A DNA stretch of 64,000 nucleotides from Sphingobacterium athyrii (GTDB lineage Bacteria; Bacteroidota; Bacteroidia; Sphingobacteriales; Sphingobacteriaceae): positions 682,614-746,613 of the forward strand of contig NZ_QCXX01000004.1 in assembly GCF_003071065.1 (NCBI RefSeq), in the 5' to 3' direction. The notes below the pieces were generated by a model, which worked only from the letters and a program-made list of their open reading frames with translations, was not told where the DNA came from and searched no databases. How positions within the stretch are numbered: the first letter of the stretch is position 1; the number at the start of each line of letters is the position of its first letter. A program made the position numbers and the translations under genes. Positions 10,262 to 18,693 of the stretch are shown here, in pieces.

Positions 10262-10675
10262 CTAAATAATATATTTCTAAATGCTGATGAAACAATCGTA
10301 AACAGTTTTTAACTCCTGTACCGGTCATACAGATCTGTGTTACGATGAAATCATCTAAATCACTAATAATCTCCCGATTCTGTCGTTTAATAGATACTAT
10401 TTTGAACAACAGCACAAAATTATCAGATTATATGAATTATTCGTATTTTTATTTAACAATATTTTTATAATCCCAATATTTCAAATGGAGATTTTCGACT
10501 TGTTAAAATTGATTCGCTAAAAATACGGATTTGCCTATTAGAAAGGGCGGTTTTAACCTAATTTAACAAGTTTATCGACGCTAATGATAAGGTCGAAAAG
10601 TATCTTGATTTTTTGCTTCATAGAGCGAACAACGGCGAAATTTTGGTATTTTATTTTTTAATAGATTGTATACAT
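10262..10675. other. Divergent intergenic region (no gene seen)
   Basis: 414 bases between the divergent SurA-like and lactonase genes. It is AT-rich, with no convincing reading frame. It should hold both promoters; a near-consensus TATCTTGA at about 10602-10609 could be the -7 element of the lactonase gene, but spacing and match are imperfect. Confidence 0.4.
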
Positions 10676-11767
10676 ATGAAAAAAGCTTTTATTTATCTGA
10701 TGACACTTTTACCGCTGGCAAGTTTTGCACAACAGATTCCAATGTTTGTTGGAACCTATACGAACAAAACAGAAAGCAAAGGTATCTATATCTATAATTT
10801 CGATACAAAGACCGGTGAGGCTGCCTTAGTCAGCACACAGGAAAGTAAGGATCCGTCCTTTCTGGCACGGAATAACAATTTTATCTACGCGGTCAACGAA
10901 CTTCCAAACCAAGAGGGCACGATTTCCGCCTATTCATTTAAGGATGGACAATTAACTTTCTTAAATTCACTCCCTACAGGTGGAGAATCACCTTGCTTTG
11001 TTGAAGTTCATCCGAAAGGGAATCTGCTCGCGGTTGCAAACTACACCGGTGGATCGGCAGCTCTATTTGATCTCGAGTCAAACGGTGTCTTAAGTAAAAG
11101 AAGCCGGCTGGTGCAACATGAAGGGAAAGGTGTTGATCCTGTCCGTCAGGAGAAGCCACACGTCCATTCTACTTTTTTTTCAAGCAAAGGCGACCGCTTA
11201 TATGTGCAGGATCTGGGATTGGATCAAATCTCGGTATTTCCGGTTAACAAGACTGGGCATGCCTATGGCCTTGCCGAAGCATCAGAAGATTTCTTTACTC
11301 CGGCAGGTGGAGGACCGCGTCATATTGTTTTCGATAAAAAGGAAAAATTCCTTTATGCGATATTGGAAATGACCGGACAGATTGCATCTTATAAAAAAGA
11401 AGGCAATGATTGGATGTATCAGAGTACCTACGACATCAACCCCGAGGGATTCAAAGGTCAGAACGGTGGCGCAGATATCAAGATTTCTGCTGACGGGAAA
11501 TTTATATATGCGACCAACCGCGGTGATGCAAACACAATAGCGACCTTTTCCGTGGAAAAGGACGGGGGATTAAAAAAACTGTCCAATACTTCAGTAAAAG
11601 GAAAGGGACCGCGGAATTTTAATCTTTCTCCCGATGGAAAATACCTGCTGGTGGCTAATCAGTATACCAATAATATTGTTTTGTTCAGTCGTGATCCCAA
11701 GACCGGATTATTGACTGACACGGGTAAGGAAATTAAAGTTCCGGCTCCGGTCTGTATTATTTTTTAG
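10676..11767 (+). CDS. Secreted lactonase family (YbhE/Pgl-type beta-propeller) protein
   Basis: A seven-bladed beta-propeller of the YbhE-type 6-phosphogluconolactonase family. It carries an N-terminal signal peptide (MKKAFIYLMTLLPLASFAQ), so it is probably periplasmic and may act on a lactone other than cytosolic 6-phosphogluconolactone. Family marks include MFVGTYTNKTESKGIYIYNF, the GGESPCFVEVHPKGN and ANYTGGSAALF blades, HVHSTFF, and the repeated DGKFIYATNRGDANTIATF and DGKYLLVANQYTNNIVLF blades. The longer frame from 10613 adds a non-signal leader; the ATG at 10676 gives 363 aa and a clean signal peptide. It is transcribed alone. Confidence 0.85.
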   Translation: MKKAFIYLMTLLPLASFAQQIPMFVGTYTNKTESKGIYIYNFDTKTGEAALVSTQESKDPSFLARNNNFIYAVNELPNQEGTISAYSFKDGQLTFLNSLPTGGESPCFVEVHPKGNLLAVANYTGGSAALFDLESNGVLSKRSRLVQHEGKGVDPVRQEKPHVHSTFFSSKGDRLYVQDLGLDQISVFPVNKTGHAYGLAEASEDFFTPAGGGPRHIVFDKKEKFLYAILEMTGQIASYKKEGNDWMYQSTYDINPEGFKGQNGGADIKISADGKFIYATNRGDANTIATFSVEKDGGLKKLSNTSVKGKGPRNFNLSPDGKYLLVANQYTNNIVLFSRDPKTGLLTDTGKEIKVPAPVCIIF

Positions 11768-11812
11768 TTTTTCAAGCGGAAGTCAAGGAACATGATCTAT
11801 TGAAATCTAACA

Positions 11813-11854
11813 GACATAATTAAGGGATCAAAATTTTGATCCCTTAATTATGTC
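11813..11854. terminator. Perfect 42-bp palindrome between convergent units
   Basis: Positions 11813-11833 are the exact reverse complement of 11834-11854, with no loop and a central AAAATTTT. It lies 45 bases after the lactonase gene and 51 bases after the end of the mrp operon, which converge here. As RNA it would form a very stable hairpin on either strand, although no long T-tract follows. Confidence 0.6.
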
Positions 11855-11905
11855 GAAGATATTTTGTTGATGGTGCCGTTTAGCCAAATAATGAAACAGC
11901 AAAGT

Positions 11906-12259
11906 CTAAAAATCTTCTTTTCTGCAATCCAGCTGTCCTTCTTTTTCCAGATCGTTTAAGGTTGTTCCTTTCCAGGTTTTTACACGTTGTATATAGGCCG
12001 CCCGTCCGATCATATGAGCGGCAACTGGTGCGGTCAAAATGAGAAAAAAACCAATTGCTATCGCTTTGGTCGTTACGGACACATCTGGGAATGTCATTGC
12101 GGCACAGATCAACAAAAGACCAACGCCTAGGGTTGCTGCTTTTACGGTCACTGAAAGCCGTAAATAGAAATCCGGCATCCGTAATATGCCAATTGAAGCG
12201 AACAATATGGCCAATGCGCCTATCGTGCTTAAAATTGCTAACGTAATATCAGTCATCAT
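11906..12259 (-). CDS. mrpG: Na+/H+ antiporter subunit MrpG/MnhG
   Basis: Last gene of a seven-gene Mrp antiporter operon. A 117-aa protein with three predicted membrane helices and the MnhG/PhaG signature: residues about 15-55 read LAILFASIGILRMPDF and then YLRLSVTVKAATLGVGLL. The C-terminal tail is charged and soluble. Its start overlaps mrpF by 11 bases, so translation is probably coupled. The subunit is required for assembly or stability of the complex but is not itself an ion channel. Nothing is missing compared with the family; the start could also be the second Met, three bases inside. Confidence 0.93.
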   Translation of the reverse strand: MMTDITLAILSTIGALAILFASIGILRMPDFYLRLSVTVKAATLGVGLLLICAAMTFPDVSVTTKAIAIGFFLILTAPVAAHMIGRAAYIQRVKTWKGTTLNDLEKEGQLDCRKEDF

Positions 12260-12524
12260 GGTTTTGTTTTTCTAAATAAAATGAAAAGGCTATAGTTCCT
12301 AAAAATGCGATCAGGGCCAAGATCATGGCAATATCTAAAAATACTTCCTGCGAAGTCCGTATACTATAGACTGTAATAATTCCAATTCCAATTGTGATAA
12401 TGAGATCCAGGGCGATGACCCGGTCAAAGATCTGCGGACCTTTGTACAGGCGGATAAACGCAAGTATAACCGATAGCGTTAATATCGGCAGGATAACATA
12501 ATCGAAGTAAGTAGCTAAAGTCAT
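12249..12524 (-). CDS. mrpF: Na+/H+ antiporter subunit MrpF/MnhF
   Basis: Small three-helix membrane protein (91 aa) of the Mrp complex. The signature GPQIFDRVIALDLIITIGIG spans residues about 29-48, including the conserved Asp residues in FDRVIALD. It overlaps mrpE by 4 bases at its start and mrpG by 11 bases at its end, which supports translational coupling across the operon. The length is standard for the family. Confidence 0.93.
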   Translation of the reverse strand: MTLATYFDYVILPILTLSVILAFIRLYKGPQIFDRVIALDLIITIGIGIITVYSIRTSQEVFLDIAMILALIAFLGTIAFSFYLEKQNHDD

Positions 12525-12997
12525 CGTAAGAGTTCTAAAAGTCTTCGTTCAACATTGTTTTTTAGCGTGGAGACAAATTGCTCCTTGCTCTTCATGTACA
12601 TCACATGGATAAAAAGTGTTTTCTTATCCTCGCTTACATCCAGAATAAGTGTCCCCGGTGTGAGTGAAATAAAAGTCGAAAGCAAATTGATCTCCAGATC
12701 TGTTTTGGCATCCATCGGATACTTGACGATGGCTGGTTTAATAAAAAATTTGGGCGTAATCACATCATAAGCGACCTGAACGTTGGCGACGATCATCTCC
12801 CATAGGAAAAAGAGAATAAAACTAACCGTTTTAGGGACACGATAGAAATAACGTTGATCGGCCTCATTCTTATTCATGATCCAAAGAATGGCAAAGCCAA
12901 GTAAAAAACCGAACAGGAAATTTGAATAATACATTGATCCCGTTAGTGCCACCCAGATAAAGGAGAGCATGAGATTCATTAAAAACTGTTTTATCAT
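12521..12997 (-). CDS. mrpE: Na+/H+ antiporter subunit MrpE/MnhE
   Basis: MnhE-type subunit with N-terminal hydrophobic helices (MIKQFLMNLMLSFIWVAL) and the conserved soluble segment including TFISLTPGTLILDVSEDKK and the LFIHVMYM strand. A longer frame begins at 13024 inside mrpD. The ATG at 12997 lies just past the mrpD stop, is preceded by a GGAGG-like ribosome-binding sequence and gives 158 aa, the family norm. Known MrpE proteins are needed for full antiport activity. Confidence 0.93.
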   Translation of the reverse strand: MIKQFLMNLMLSFIWVALTGSMYYSNFLFGFLLGFAILWIMNKNEADQRYFYRVPKTVSFILFFLWEMIVANVQVAYDVITPKFFIKPAIVKYPMDAKTDLEINLLSTFISLTPGTLILDVSEDKKTLFIHVMYMKSKEQFVSTLKNNVERRLLELLR

Positions 12998-12998
12998 A

Positions 12999-14507
12999 TT
13001 AATTCTGTCCTCCCAATACAGCATTTATATAAGGTGAAGTATCCAATAGTTGCGTAGCGATCTGATCCGCGACATGTATAATGGCTTCTGCATTAAATCC
13101 GATATATAGCGATGCTGAGGCCAATATAATGACGGGCAGGAGCAGCATGGTTTTTCGATAGCCGATCATTTTGACAAATTTGTCTTCGATGATCTCTGGC
13201 TGTGGGGTATCCTTCCAAAAGACCTGAGCCCACATTTTGGCAATTACATAGAGCGTAATAAAACTACCGATTATCAGCGCTCCTGCGAATGCATATTTCT
13301 CCAATTGAAAGGCATCTTTAAAAAGATAAATTTTGGGCCAGAATCCGGATAATGGGGGGATACCGACCAAGGAAAACAGCACAATTGCAAAGAGCAAAGA
13401 AATTTTGGGGTATTGAGCATATAGCCCGCCCAGCTTGTTCATGTCCATCGTACCCCGGAGTTGCCGAATGACACCCGCCATTAAGAACAAGTTGGTTTTT
13501 ACCATAATATCGTGAATTAGATAAAAAATAGCACCTAGCAAAGCCCATTTGCTATACAAACCTAAACCACCGATCATAAAACCGATATGGCAGACAATCA
13601 GATAGGAAAATAATCTGCGGATATTTGTCTTGATCAAAGCGCCAAAAGCGCCGGTTAAAATCGTGAGTATGGCCAATATGACCAACAATTCTTTGGTGAA
13701 ATGGTTTGGGATAAACAATAAAGAAAATACCCTGAATAAGGCATAAATTCCCACTTTGGTCAATAGGCCACCGAAAGTTGCGGCGACAGCAGAAGGGGGC
13801 GTATGATAGGAGGATGGGAGCCAAAAATAAAGTGGAAAAACAGCCGATTTGATTCCAAAACCAATAAGGAAAAAAGTAGCCGTAATTTCGACGAGCGCCT
13901 GATTTTGTATTTTGGGTATGCGCAGTGCCAGGTCAGCCATATTAAGGGATCCGGAGATGCCATACAAAATTCCGATTCCTGTCAGGAAGAAAGTGGAAGC
14001 CAATATATTCATGGCCATGTATTTGACCGCACCTTCCAATTGTGATTTACGGCCGCCGAGTGTCATCAGCACAAATGATGAAATGATGATGACTTCAAAC
14101 CAAACGTAGAGATTAAAAATATCTCCAGTCAAAAATGCCCCATTTAAGCCCATCATCAGGAAATGAAAAATAGGGAAATAGCCATATAAAATACGTTGTC
14201 TTCCGACACCCACACAGGAAAAAATAGAAACAGCAAGTCCTGCAATTGAGGTGAGTACGACCAAGGTGCTACTAAAAAGATCCGCAACAAAGACGATTCC
14301 AAAAGGAGCCTTCCAATTGGCGGCATTCATGGTCAGGATTTCGCCGTCATAAACCTTGAAAAAAAGTTTAAATGCAAGAATAAGTGCCAAAAGGCTTCCA
14401 CCTACACTCAGGAAACGCTGTGCAGTAGATTTTCGCCAGAGTATCAGCTGGACAATAGCAATAAAAAGGTGCACGATAACCGTGGCAATAATCTGGTTGT
14501 CTATCAT
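12999..14507 (-). CDS. mrpD: Na+/H+ antiporter subunit MrpD/MnhD
   Basis: Polytopic NuoM/N-like proton-translocating subunit of 502 aa. Residues expected for proton transfer are present: the Glu in NLYVWFEVIIISSFVLMTLGG (residues about 130-150), and the Lys in GFGIKSAVFPLYFWLP (about 217-232), followed by SSYHTPPSAVAATFGGLLTKVGIYAL. A Lys in transmembrane helix KTNLFLMAGVI lies further on. It overlaps mrpC by 4 bases (ATGA). Together with MrpA it forms the ion-translocating core. No defects are seen. Confidence 0.95.
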   Translation of the reverse strand: MIDNQIIATVIVHLFIAIVQLILWRKSTAQRFLSVGGSLLALILAFKLFFKVYDGEILTMNAANWKAPFGIVFVADLFSSTLVVLTSIAGLAVSIFSCVGVGRQRILYGYFPIFHFLMMGLNGAFLTGDIFNLYVWFEVIIISSFVLMTLGGRKSQLEGAVKYMAMNILASTFFLTGIGILYGISGSLNMADLALRIPKIQNQALVEITATFFLIGFGIKSAVFPLYFWLPSSYHTPPSAVAATFGGLLTKVGIYALFRVFSLLFIPNHFTKELLVILAILTILTGAFGALIKTNIRRLFSYLIVCHIGFMIGGLGLYSKWALLGAIFYLIHDIMVKTNLFLMAGVIRQLRGTMDMNKLGGLYAQYPKISLLFAIVLFSLVGIPPLSGFWPKIYLFKDAFQLEKYAFAGALIIGSFITLYVIAKMWAQVFWKDTPQPEIIEDKFVKMIGYRKTMLLLPVIILASASLYIGFNAEAIIHVADQIATQLLDTSPYINAVLGGQN

Positions 14508-14860
14508 ATATCTTCTTCCTCAGGCGTGTTCAAATCATCCAAATCATCCGTGCCCAGTAAAGCGTAAACACGTTTAAGTAATACGATCGCAAACGAAGTC
14601 AGTCCAAAACTGATCACGATTGCTGTTAAAATAAGGGCTTGCGGAATCGGATCCGCATAAATATCCGTAAATACCTTTAAGTCGGGGTCAATTATGGGCG
14701 GTTTGCCCTTGATGATATTGCCCAGCAAAAAGATCAATATATTGGTACCATTACCCAATAACATAATGCCCAATAGTAATTTTACCATGCTGCGTCGCAA
14801 GATGAGGTATATTCCGGCGGCATATAGAATACCGATTAATAAAACGAGAATCAGTTCCAT
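14504..14860 (-). CDS. mrpC: Na+/H+ antiporter subunit MrpC/MnhC
   Basis: NuoK-like three-helix subunit (118 aa). The pattern GIYLILRRSMVKLLLGIMLLGNGTNILIF is diagnostic, and the second block DPIPQALILTAIVISFGLTSFAIVLL is the conserved helix with Pro-Gln-Ala-Leu. The C-terminal tail is short and acidic (DDLDDLNTPEEED). It overlaps mrpB by one base and mrpD by four, consistent with a tightly coupled operon. Confidence 0.94.
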   Translation of the reverse strand: MELILVLLIGILYAAGIYLILRRSMVKLLLGIMLLGNGTNILIFLLGNIIKGKPPIIDPDLKVFTDIYADPIPQALILTAIVISFGLTSFAIVLLKRVYALLGTDDLDDLNTPEEEDI

Positions 14861-15279
14861 TATTCCTCCTCCGTATTTAAAGCAATTGTAAATAAAATAG
14901 TTAATACGACACCGATGACCACAAAGTATACACCGAGATCAAAAAACAAGGCAGTTCCGATCATACCGATGACGGGAATCTTTTCCTCCAGCCACAGTCC
15001 GGTCATGACAGGGTAACCAAAAAAAGTGGGTAAAAACATGCTTACCGCAGCAATTCCAAGTCCAATGGGAATTAGCGACAAAGGTTTATATTGAATGAGC
15101 TTCATGGTGTTTTCAGGGCCAAAAGCAAAACTATGCAGTACAAAAGCAATGGATGCTACCAGGCCCCCGACAAACCCTCCGCCGGGGTAATAATGCCCCC
15201 GGAGCAAGAGGAATACCGAAAATAATAAAAGTATCGGTAAGAGATACCGCGTTGCGGTCTGTAATATCGTGCTATTCAT
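14860..15279 (-). CDS. mrpB: Na+/H+ antiporter subunit MrpB/MnhB
   Basis: Membrane subunit of 139 aa with four predicted helices and the MnhB signature HYYPGGGFVGGLVASIAFVL near residues 28-47. The segment GLWLEEKIPVIGMIGTALFFDLGVYFVVIGV is also typical. There is a 113-base gap to mrpA upstream, the only real gap in the operon; it contains a dispersed AT-rich repeat (15288-15316), so an internal promoter or processing site there is possible. Confidence 0.93.
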   Translation of the reverse strand: MNSTILQTATRYLLPILLLFSVFLLLRGHYYPGGGFVGGLVASIAFVLHSFAFGPENTMKLIQYKPLSLIPIGLGIAAVSMFLPTFFGYPVMTGLWLEEKIPVIGMIGTALFFDLGVYFVVIGVVLTILFTIALNTEEE

Positions 15280-15287
15280 TTATTCTA

Positions 15288-15316
15288 GTATTTAGATATT
15301 AGTATTAAGTATTGAA
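15288..15316 (-). repeat. Dispersed AT-rich repeat between mrpA and mrpB
   Basis: One of four intergenic copies of an AT-rich motif built on CAATACTTAATACTAA and AATACT units (others at 47719-47740, 48941-48970 and 56159-56189). On the minus strand it reads toward mrpB and ends about 10 bases before the mrpB start codon. Confidence 0.4.
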
Positions 15317-15392
15317 ATTCTGGTGATACAAACCGATGGATTCTCATAGATAGTCCCTAGTCATCATTACTTCGCTAACTTGTCATAAAATA

Positions 15393-17702
15393 TTACTCTT
15401 TATCAGATGATTTTAAACGTAATTTCAATAAACTGTAGACTCCCAGTGCTGCAATACTCAGCACAACGATTTCAAACATGGTATCGAAGCCTCTAAAGTC
15501 CACCAGCAGTACATTGACAACATTTTTTCCTTTGGCCAGTACATAGGCGTAATCGCCATAAAAGTCACTGATATTGGTCGTTGTCGGTTCATGCAAGACA
15601 CGTAAGGCGACCATGGAAAGCAAGATGCCAAATATGATGGCGACCACTGAGTCCCGAATGACGGTCCGACGGTTGGCCAAATTTAGAAAAGAAGGTAATT
15701 TAAATAATACCAATACGAAAAGAACCACTGTTAAAGTGTCAATCGTAAATTGCGTCATCGCCAGGTCCGGAGCACTATAAAAGACAAAGATCAAACATAT
15801 CGCGTAGCCCACGACACTGGTTGCCACAACTGCGGTCAACCTTGATGAGGTTCTGATCGTCAGTACAATAGCGCCGACTAAGATACATACCGTTGTCACC
15901 TCATAAAAACTCACCGGAGACAAGGTGTCCCATTTGATATGTAATGGCCCGCCCAGGTAGAGCTGATAGCCAATCAGTAGCTCTGCGAATAGAATGATCT
16001 TCAATAGATAGGAGCGCAGGTAACCGTTGTGCATCTTTGCGGTAAAAAAGGCCGAAAATAATTCAATTTCCCGGGCGAATGCATTGAGAATAGATGCTGG
16101 AGAGATTTTTTCAAAAGCAGTAATCCAGGCCAGTTTCTTGTGGCTAGGCGTGTTGGAAATAAATACAAGCGTTCCGGCCACGATGGTGATGGCACTCAGT
16201 AAAAGTATGAGGTTAAAGCCATGCCATATTTTTAGGTGGAATATTTCCTGTTGCGCAAGGATACTGTTTGCCGTTGGACCAGCAATCCAGTTGCCAACAA
16301 AACCAGGAAAGCAGCCAAAGATCACGCCCAGTATTGCCAGCAGCAACGGTGGGATCCACATGGATTTATAAGGTAAATGGATATGGTCAAACTGCTCAGG
16401 TAATTTGCCCATAAAGGGTTTGATTCCAGCCATAAATCCAGCTGATACCAGCAGTATGTTTGTTGCTACGGCCGCTATTGTCAAGTAAAGGAATAAACTA
16501 GGGGTAGCATGTAAAGTAGCCTCATAGATCAGGTCCTTTCCAATAAATCCAAGGGTCAAGGGTACGCCTGCACTAGAGAGAGCCGCAAGGAAGCCCGCAA
16601 TGGCAACAGGCATCAAAACTTTGCGCAAGCCCCTGAGAACCGTGAGGTCCCTTGTCCCGGTTTCGTGGTCAATAATACCCGTAATTAGGAACAGCGCAGC
16701 TTTATATAAGGCGTGAACGAGGATGAAGACACTGGCCGCGATGACTGCTTCCTTAGATCCAAGACCGAGTAAGAAAACCAAGATCCCCAGTGCGGATATC
16801 GTCGAATAGGCCAATACGCCCTTAAGATCCGTTCTGAAAAGCGAGTGGAATGCCGCGTAGAGCATGGTAATACCACCGATAATCATCAGCGAATACATCC
16901 AGATTGGGTTTCCGCCCAAGATTGGTGAAAAGCGGGCCAGCAAATATATTCCTGCTTTCACCATGGTAGCGGAGTGCAGGTATGCGGATACGGGTGTTGG
17001 TGCCTTCATAGCCCCCGGCAACCAAAAATGGAAGGGAAACTGTGCCGATTTTGTAATGGCACCGAGCGCAATCAACCCAAAAATAAGCGGGAAAAGTGGA
17101 TGCTGTTGAATCAAGGTGGCTTTGTCGACAAGTTCGGTGATATTATATGTGCCAGCGATATTGCCCGTTAATACAAAACCGGCGAGTAGAAAGAAACCGC
17201 CAAGACCTGTAATGGATAGTGCAGTCATTGCACTTTTTCTAGAATCCTCCTGATCGTTGTTGAAGCCGATCAGAAAAAACGAACTAATGGATGTTAATTC
17301 CCAAAAGATGAAGAGCAAGAGCATATTGTCCGAAAGCACCAGACCCAACATGGCGGACATAAACAAACAGAGGTAGCCAAAAAATCGATCAATATACTGA
17401 TGTCCTTTAAGATAGGAATTCGCGTAAAAGAATATACAGGCTCCGATCCCTGTAATCAACAGGGTGAAAAGTAGCGAAAGTCCATCTAATTTAAAATCCA
17501 GGTTGATGCCTAGCGATGGTACCCACGCTGTGGATTGGATAAAATGAGATCCCTGGCCGATGGGCACCACAAATTTTGTAAAATACAGAAATAAGAGTAC
17601 CGGTAAGAATGCGAGAATAAAACCCCATTTGGTTTTTAGGAATCGACCAAATGGAACAATAAGGCTCGATGTTATTAATCCTGATAGAACAGTAAATAGC
17701 AT
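15393..17702 (-). CDS. mrpA: Na+/H+ antiporter subunit MrpA/MnhA
   Basis: Large NuoL-like subunit (769 aa) and first gene of the complete mrpABCDEFG operon, which exchanges cytoplasmic Na+ (and sometimes K+) for external protons. Conserved charged residues for ion transfer are visible: the Glu in LLFIFWELTSISSFFLIGFN (about residues 127-146) and the Lys in KSAQFPFHFWLPGAMKAPTP (about 218-237), followed by VSAYLHSATMVKAGIYLLAR. The C-terminal third carries the MrpA-specific MbhD/DUF4040-like helices (VVGYAICLIFVFYSAPDLAM and TQFTIDTLTVVLFVL). The length matches classical MrpA. The upstream gap of over 400 bases should hold the operon promoter. Confidence 0.96.
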   Translation of the reverse strand: MLFTVLSGLITSSLIVPFGRFLKTKWGFILAFLPVLLFLYFTKFVVPIGQGSHFIQSTAWVPSLGINLDFKLDGLSLLFTLLITGIGACIFFYANSYLKGHQYIDRFFGYLCLFMSAMLGLVLSDNMLLLFIFWELTSISSFFLIGFNNDQEDSRKSAMTALSITGLGGFFLLAGFVLTGNIAGTYNITELVDKATLIQQHPLFPLIFGLIALGAITKSAQFPFHFWLPGAMKAPTPVSAYLHSATMVKAGIYLLARFSPILGGNPIWMYSLMIIGGITMLYAAFHSLFRTDLKGVLAYSTISALGILVFLLGLGSKEAVIAASVFILVHALYKAALFLITGIIDHETGTRDLTVLRGLRKVLMPVAIAGFLAALSSAGVPLTLGFIGKDLIYEATLHATPSLFLYLTIAAVATNILLVSAGFMAGIKPFMGKLPEQFDHIHLPYKSMWIPPLLLAILGVIFGCFPGFVGNWIAGPTANSILAQQEIFHLKIWHGFNLILLLSAITIVAGTLVFISNTPSHKKLAWITAFEKISPASILNAFAREIELFSAFFTAKMHNGYLRSYLLKIILFAELLIGYQLYLGGPLHIKWDTLSPVSFYEVTTVCILVGAIVLTIRTSSRLTAVVATSVVGYAICLIFVFYSAPDLAMTQFTIDTLTVVLFVLVLFKLPSFLNLANRRTVIRDSVVAIIFGILLSMVALRVLHEPTTTNISDFYGDYAYVLAKGKNVVNVLLVDFRGFDTMFEIVVLSIAALGVYSLLKLRLKSSDKE

Positions 17703-18119
17703 TTAGTCTTTGTTTTAATTTTTACTGGAGTATTTATTTTTCAATAAGAACCTTCGAAATTTTATTGCTGTTGATACTTATCTGGCTATGAAGGTTTTTT
17801 TTGAAAGTCTACAATATAATAAAAAAAAGGCGAAAAATTGGAATTTTTGTGATGTTTCGCTTAGTATAAAGGCAAAAAAAGGCGGTTTTGTTTTGTTGGT
17901 AAGAAAAATGATTCAGGGGTGAAAAACAAGCGCGGAGGTGAACATCGTATTTATGTTATCTTCTCGATGTGCAGTGTTTTTTTGTAATATTTGCAATATA
18001 TGTAATAAACATGTTAATAATTGTTAAAGTAAGATTAAAATTCTATCTTTACGTTAGACTAGTTTGTCGATCTCCATTAATCGCGACTGATCAATTGTTT
18101 GTTATACCCGTTTTATCTT
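17703..18119. other. Divergent intergenic region between mrp operon and ECF sigma gene
   Basis: 417 bases without a credible gene. The part beside mrpA (17703-17900) is very AT-rich with A/T homopolymer runs and should contain the mrp promoter. The part beside the sigma gene contains the promoter listed separately. Confidence 0.5.
18021..18051 (+). promoter_or_regulatory. Candidate promoter of the ECF sigma gene
   Basis: A -33 element TTG (18021-18023), 20-base spacer and -7 element TATCTTTA (18044-18051), one base off the Bacteroidota consensus TAnnTTTG. It lies about 70 bases before the sigma start codon at 18120. Confidence 0.5.
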
Positions 18120-18641
18120 ATGGGACCTGAAGAAAAGTTATTTAGACAGCATTATAAAAGTTTGTGTCACTTTGCATGGAAATTCGTGGGGGAGTCTTCC
18201 GTTGCGGAAGATTTGGTGCAGGAAGCTTTTATTGCATTTTTTAAGGAAAAGCAGCGCATGGATGAATCCGAGAATTTTGTTCGCAATTATTTATACACTG
18301 CTGTTCGGTTTTCCTGTTTAAAATATATCCGGCACGAGAAGGTAAAGGAGAAATACTGGTCACAGGTCGGTTTTACGGAAGAGGATGAACACTCTGTTGA
18401 ATTATCCATGATCCATACGGAGGTTATCAATGAAGTTTATCGCATTATTCAAGAAATGCCGGCTGCCTGTCAGCAAATTTTCAAAATGGGATATTTAGAG
18501 GGGTTGTCTAATTTAGAGATTACAGAAAGGCTTCAGATCAGTGTGAATACCGTTAAAACTCAAAAACAGCGCGGTATGAAAATGCTGTTGGACAAGCTAC
18601 ATCCAGAATTTTTGCCCTTTGTTATTTTTTTGTTAAAATAA
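18120..18641 (+). CDS. ECF-type RNA polymerase sigma factor of a Sus-type locus
   Basis: A 173-aa extracytoplasmic-function sigma factor. The region-2 helices run from about residue 8 (LFRQHYKSLCHFAWKFVG, then AEDLVQEAFIAFFKEK) to about residue 75. Region 4 lies near residues 115-165 (MPAACQQIFKMGYLEGLSNL, EITERLQISVNTVKTQKQRG). A TTG seven codons upstream (18099) is a poorer start than this ATG. It is followed by a FecR anti-sigma gene and an STN-bearing SusC, the classic arrangement in which substrate binding at SusC releases the sigma factor through FecR. It probably drives transcription of the 20005-27497 operon. Confidence 0.94.
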   Translation: MGPEEKLFRQHYKSLCHFAWKFVGESSVAEDLVQEAFIAFFKEKQRMDESENFVRNYLYTAVRFSCLKYIRHEKVKEKYWSQVGFTEEDEHSVELSMIHTEVINEVYRIIQEMPAACQQIFKMGYLEGLSNLEITERLQISVNTVKTQKQRGMKMLLDKLHPEFLPFVIFLLK

Positions 18642-18693
18642 TTTTAAATTCTTGTCACCCCATATTAATCTATAGGGTTTCTAACCTATAGAT

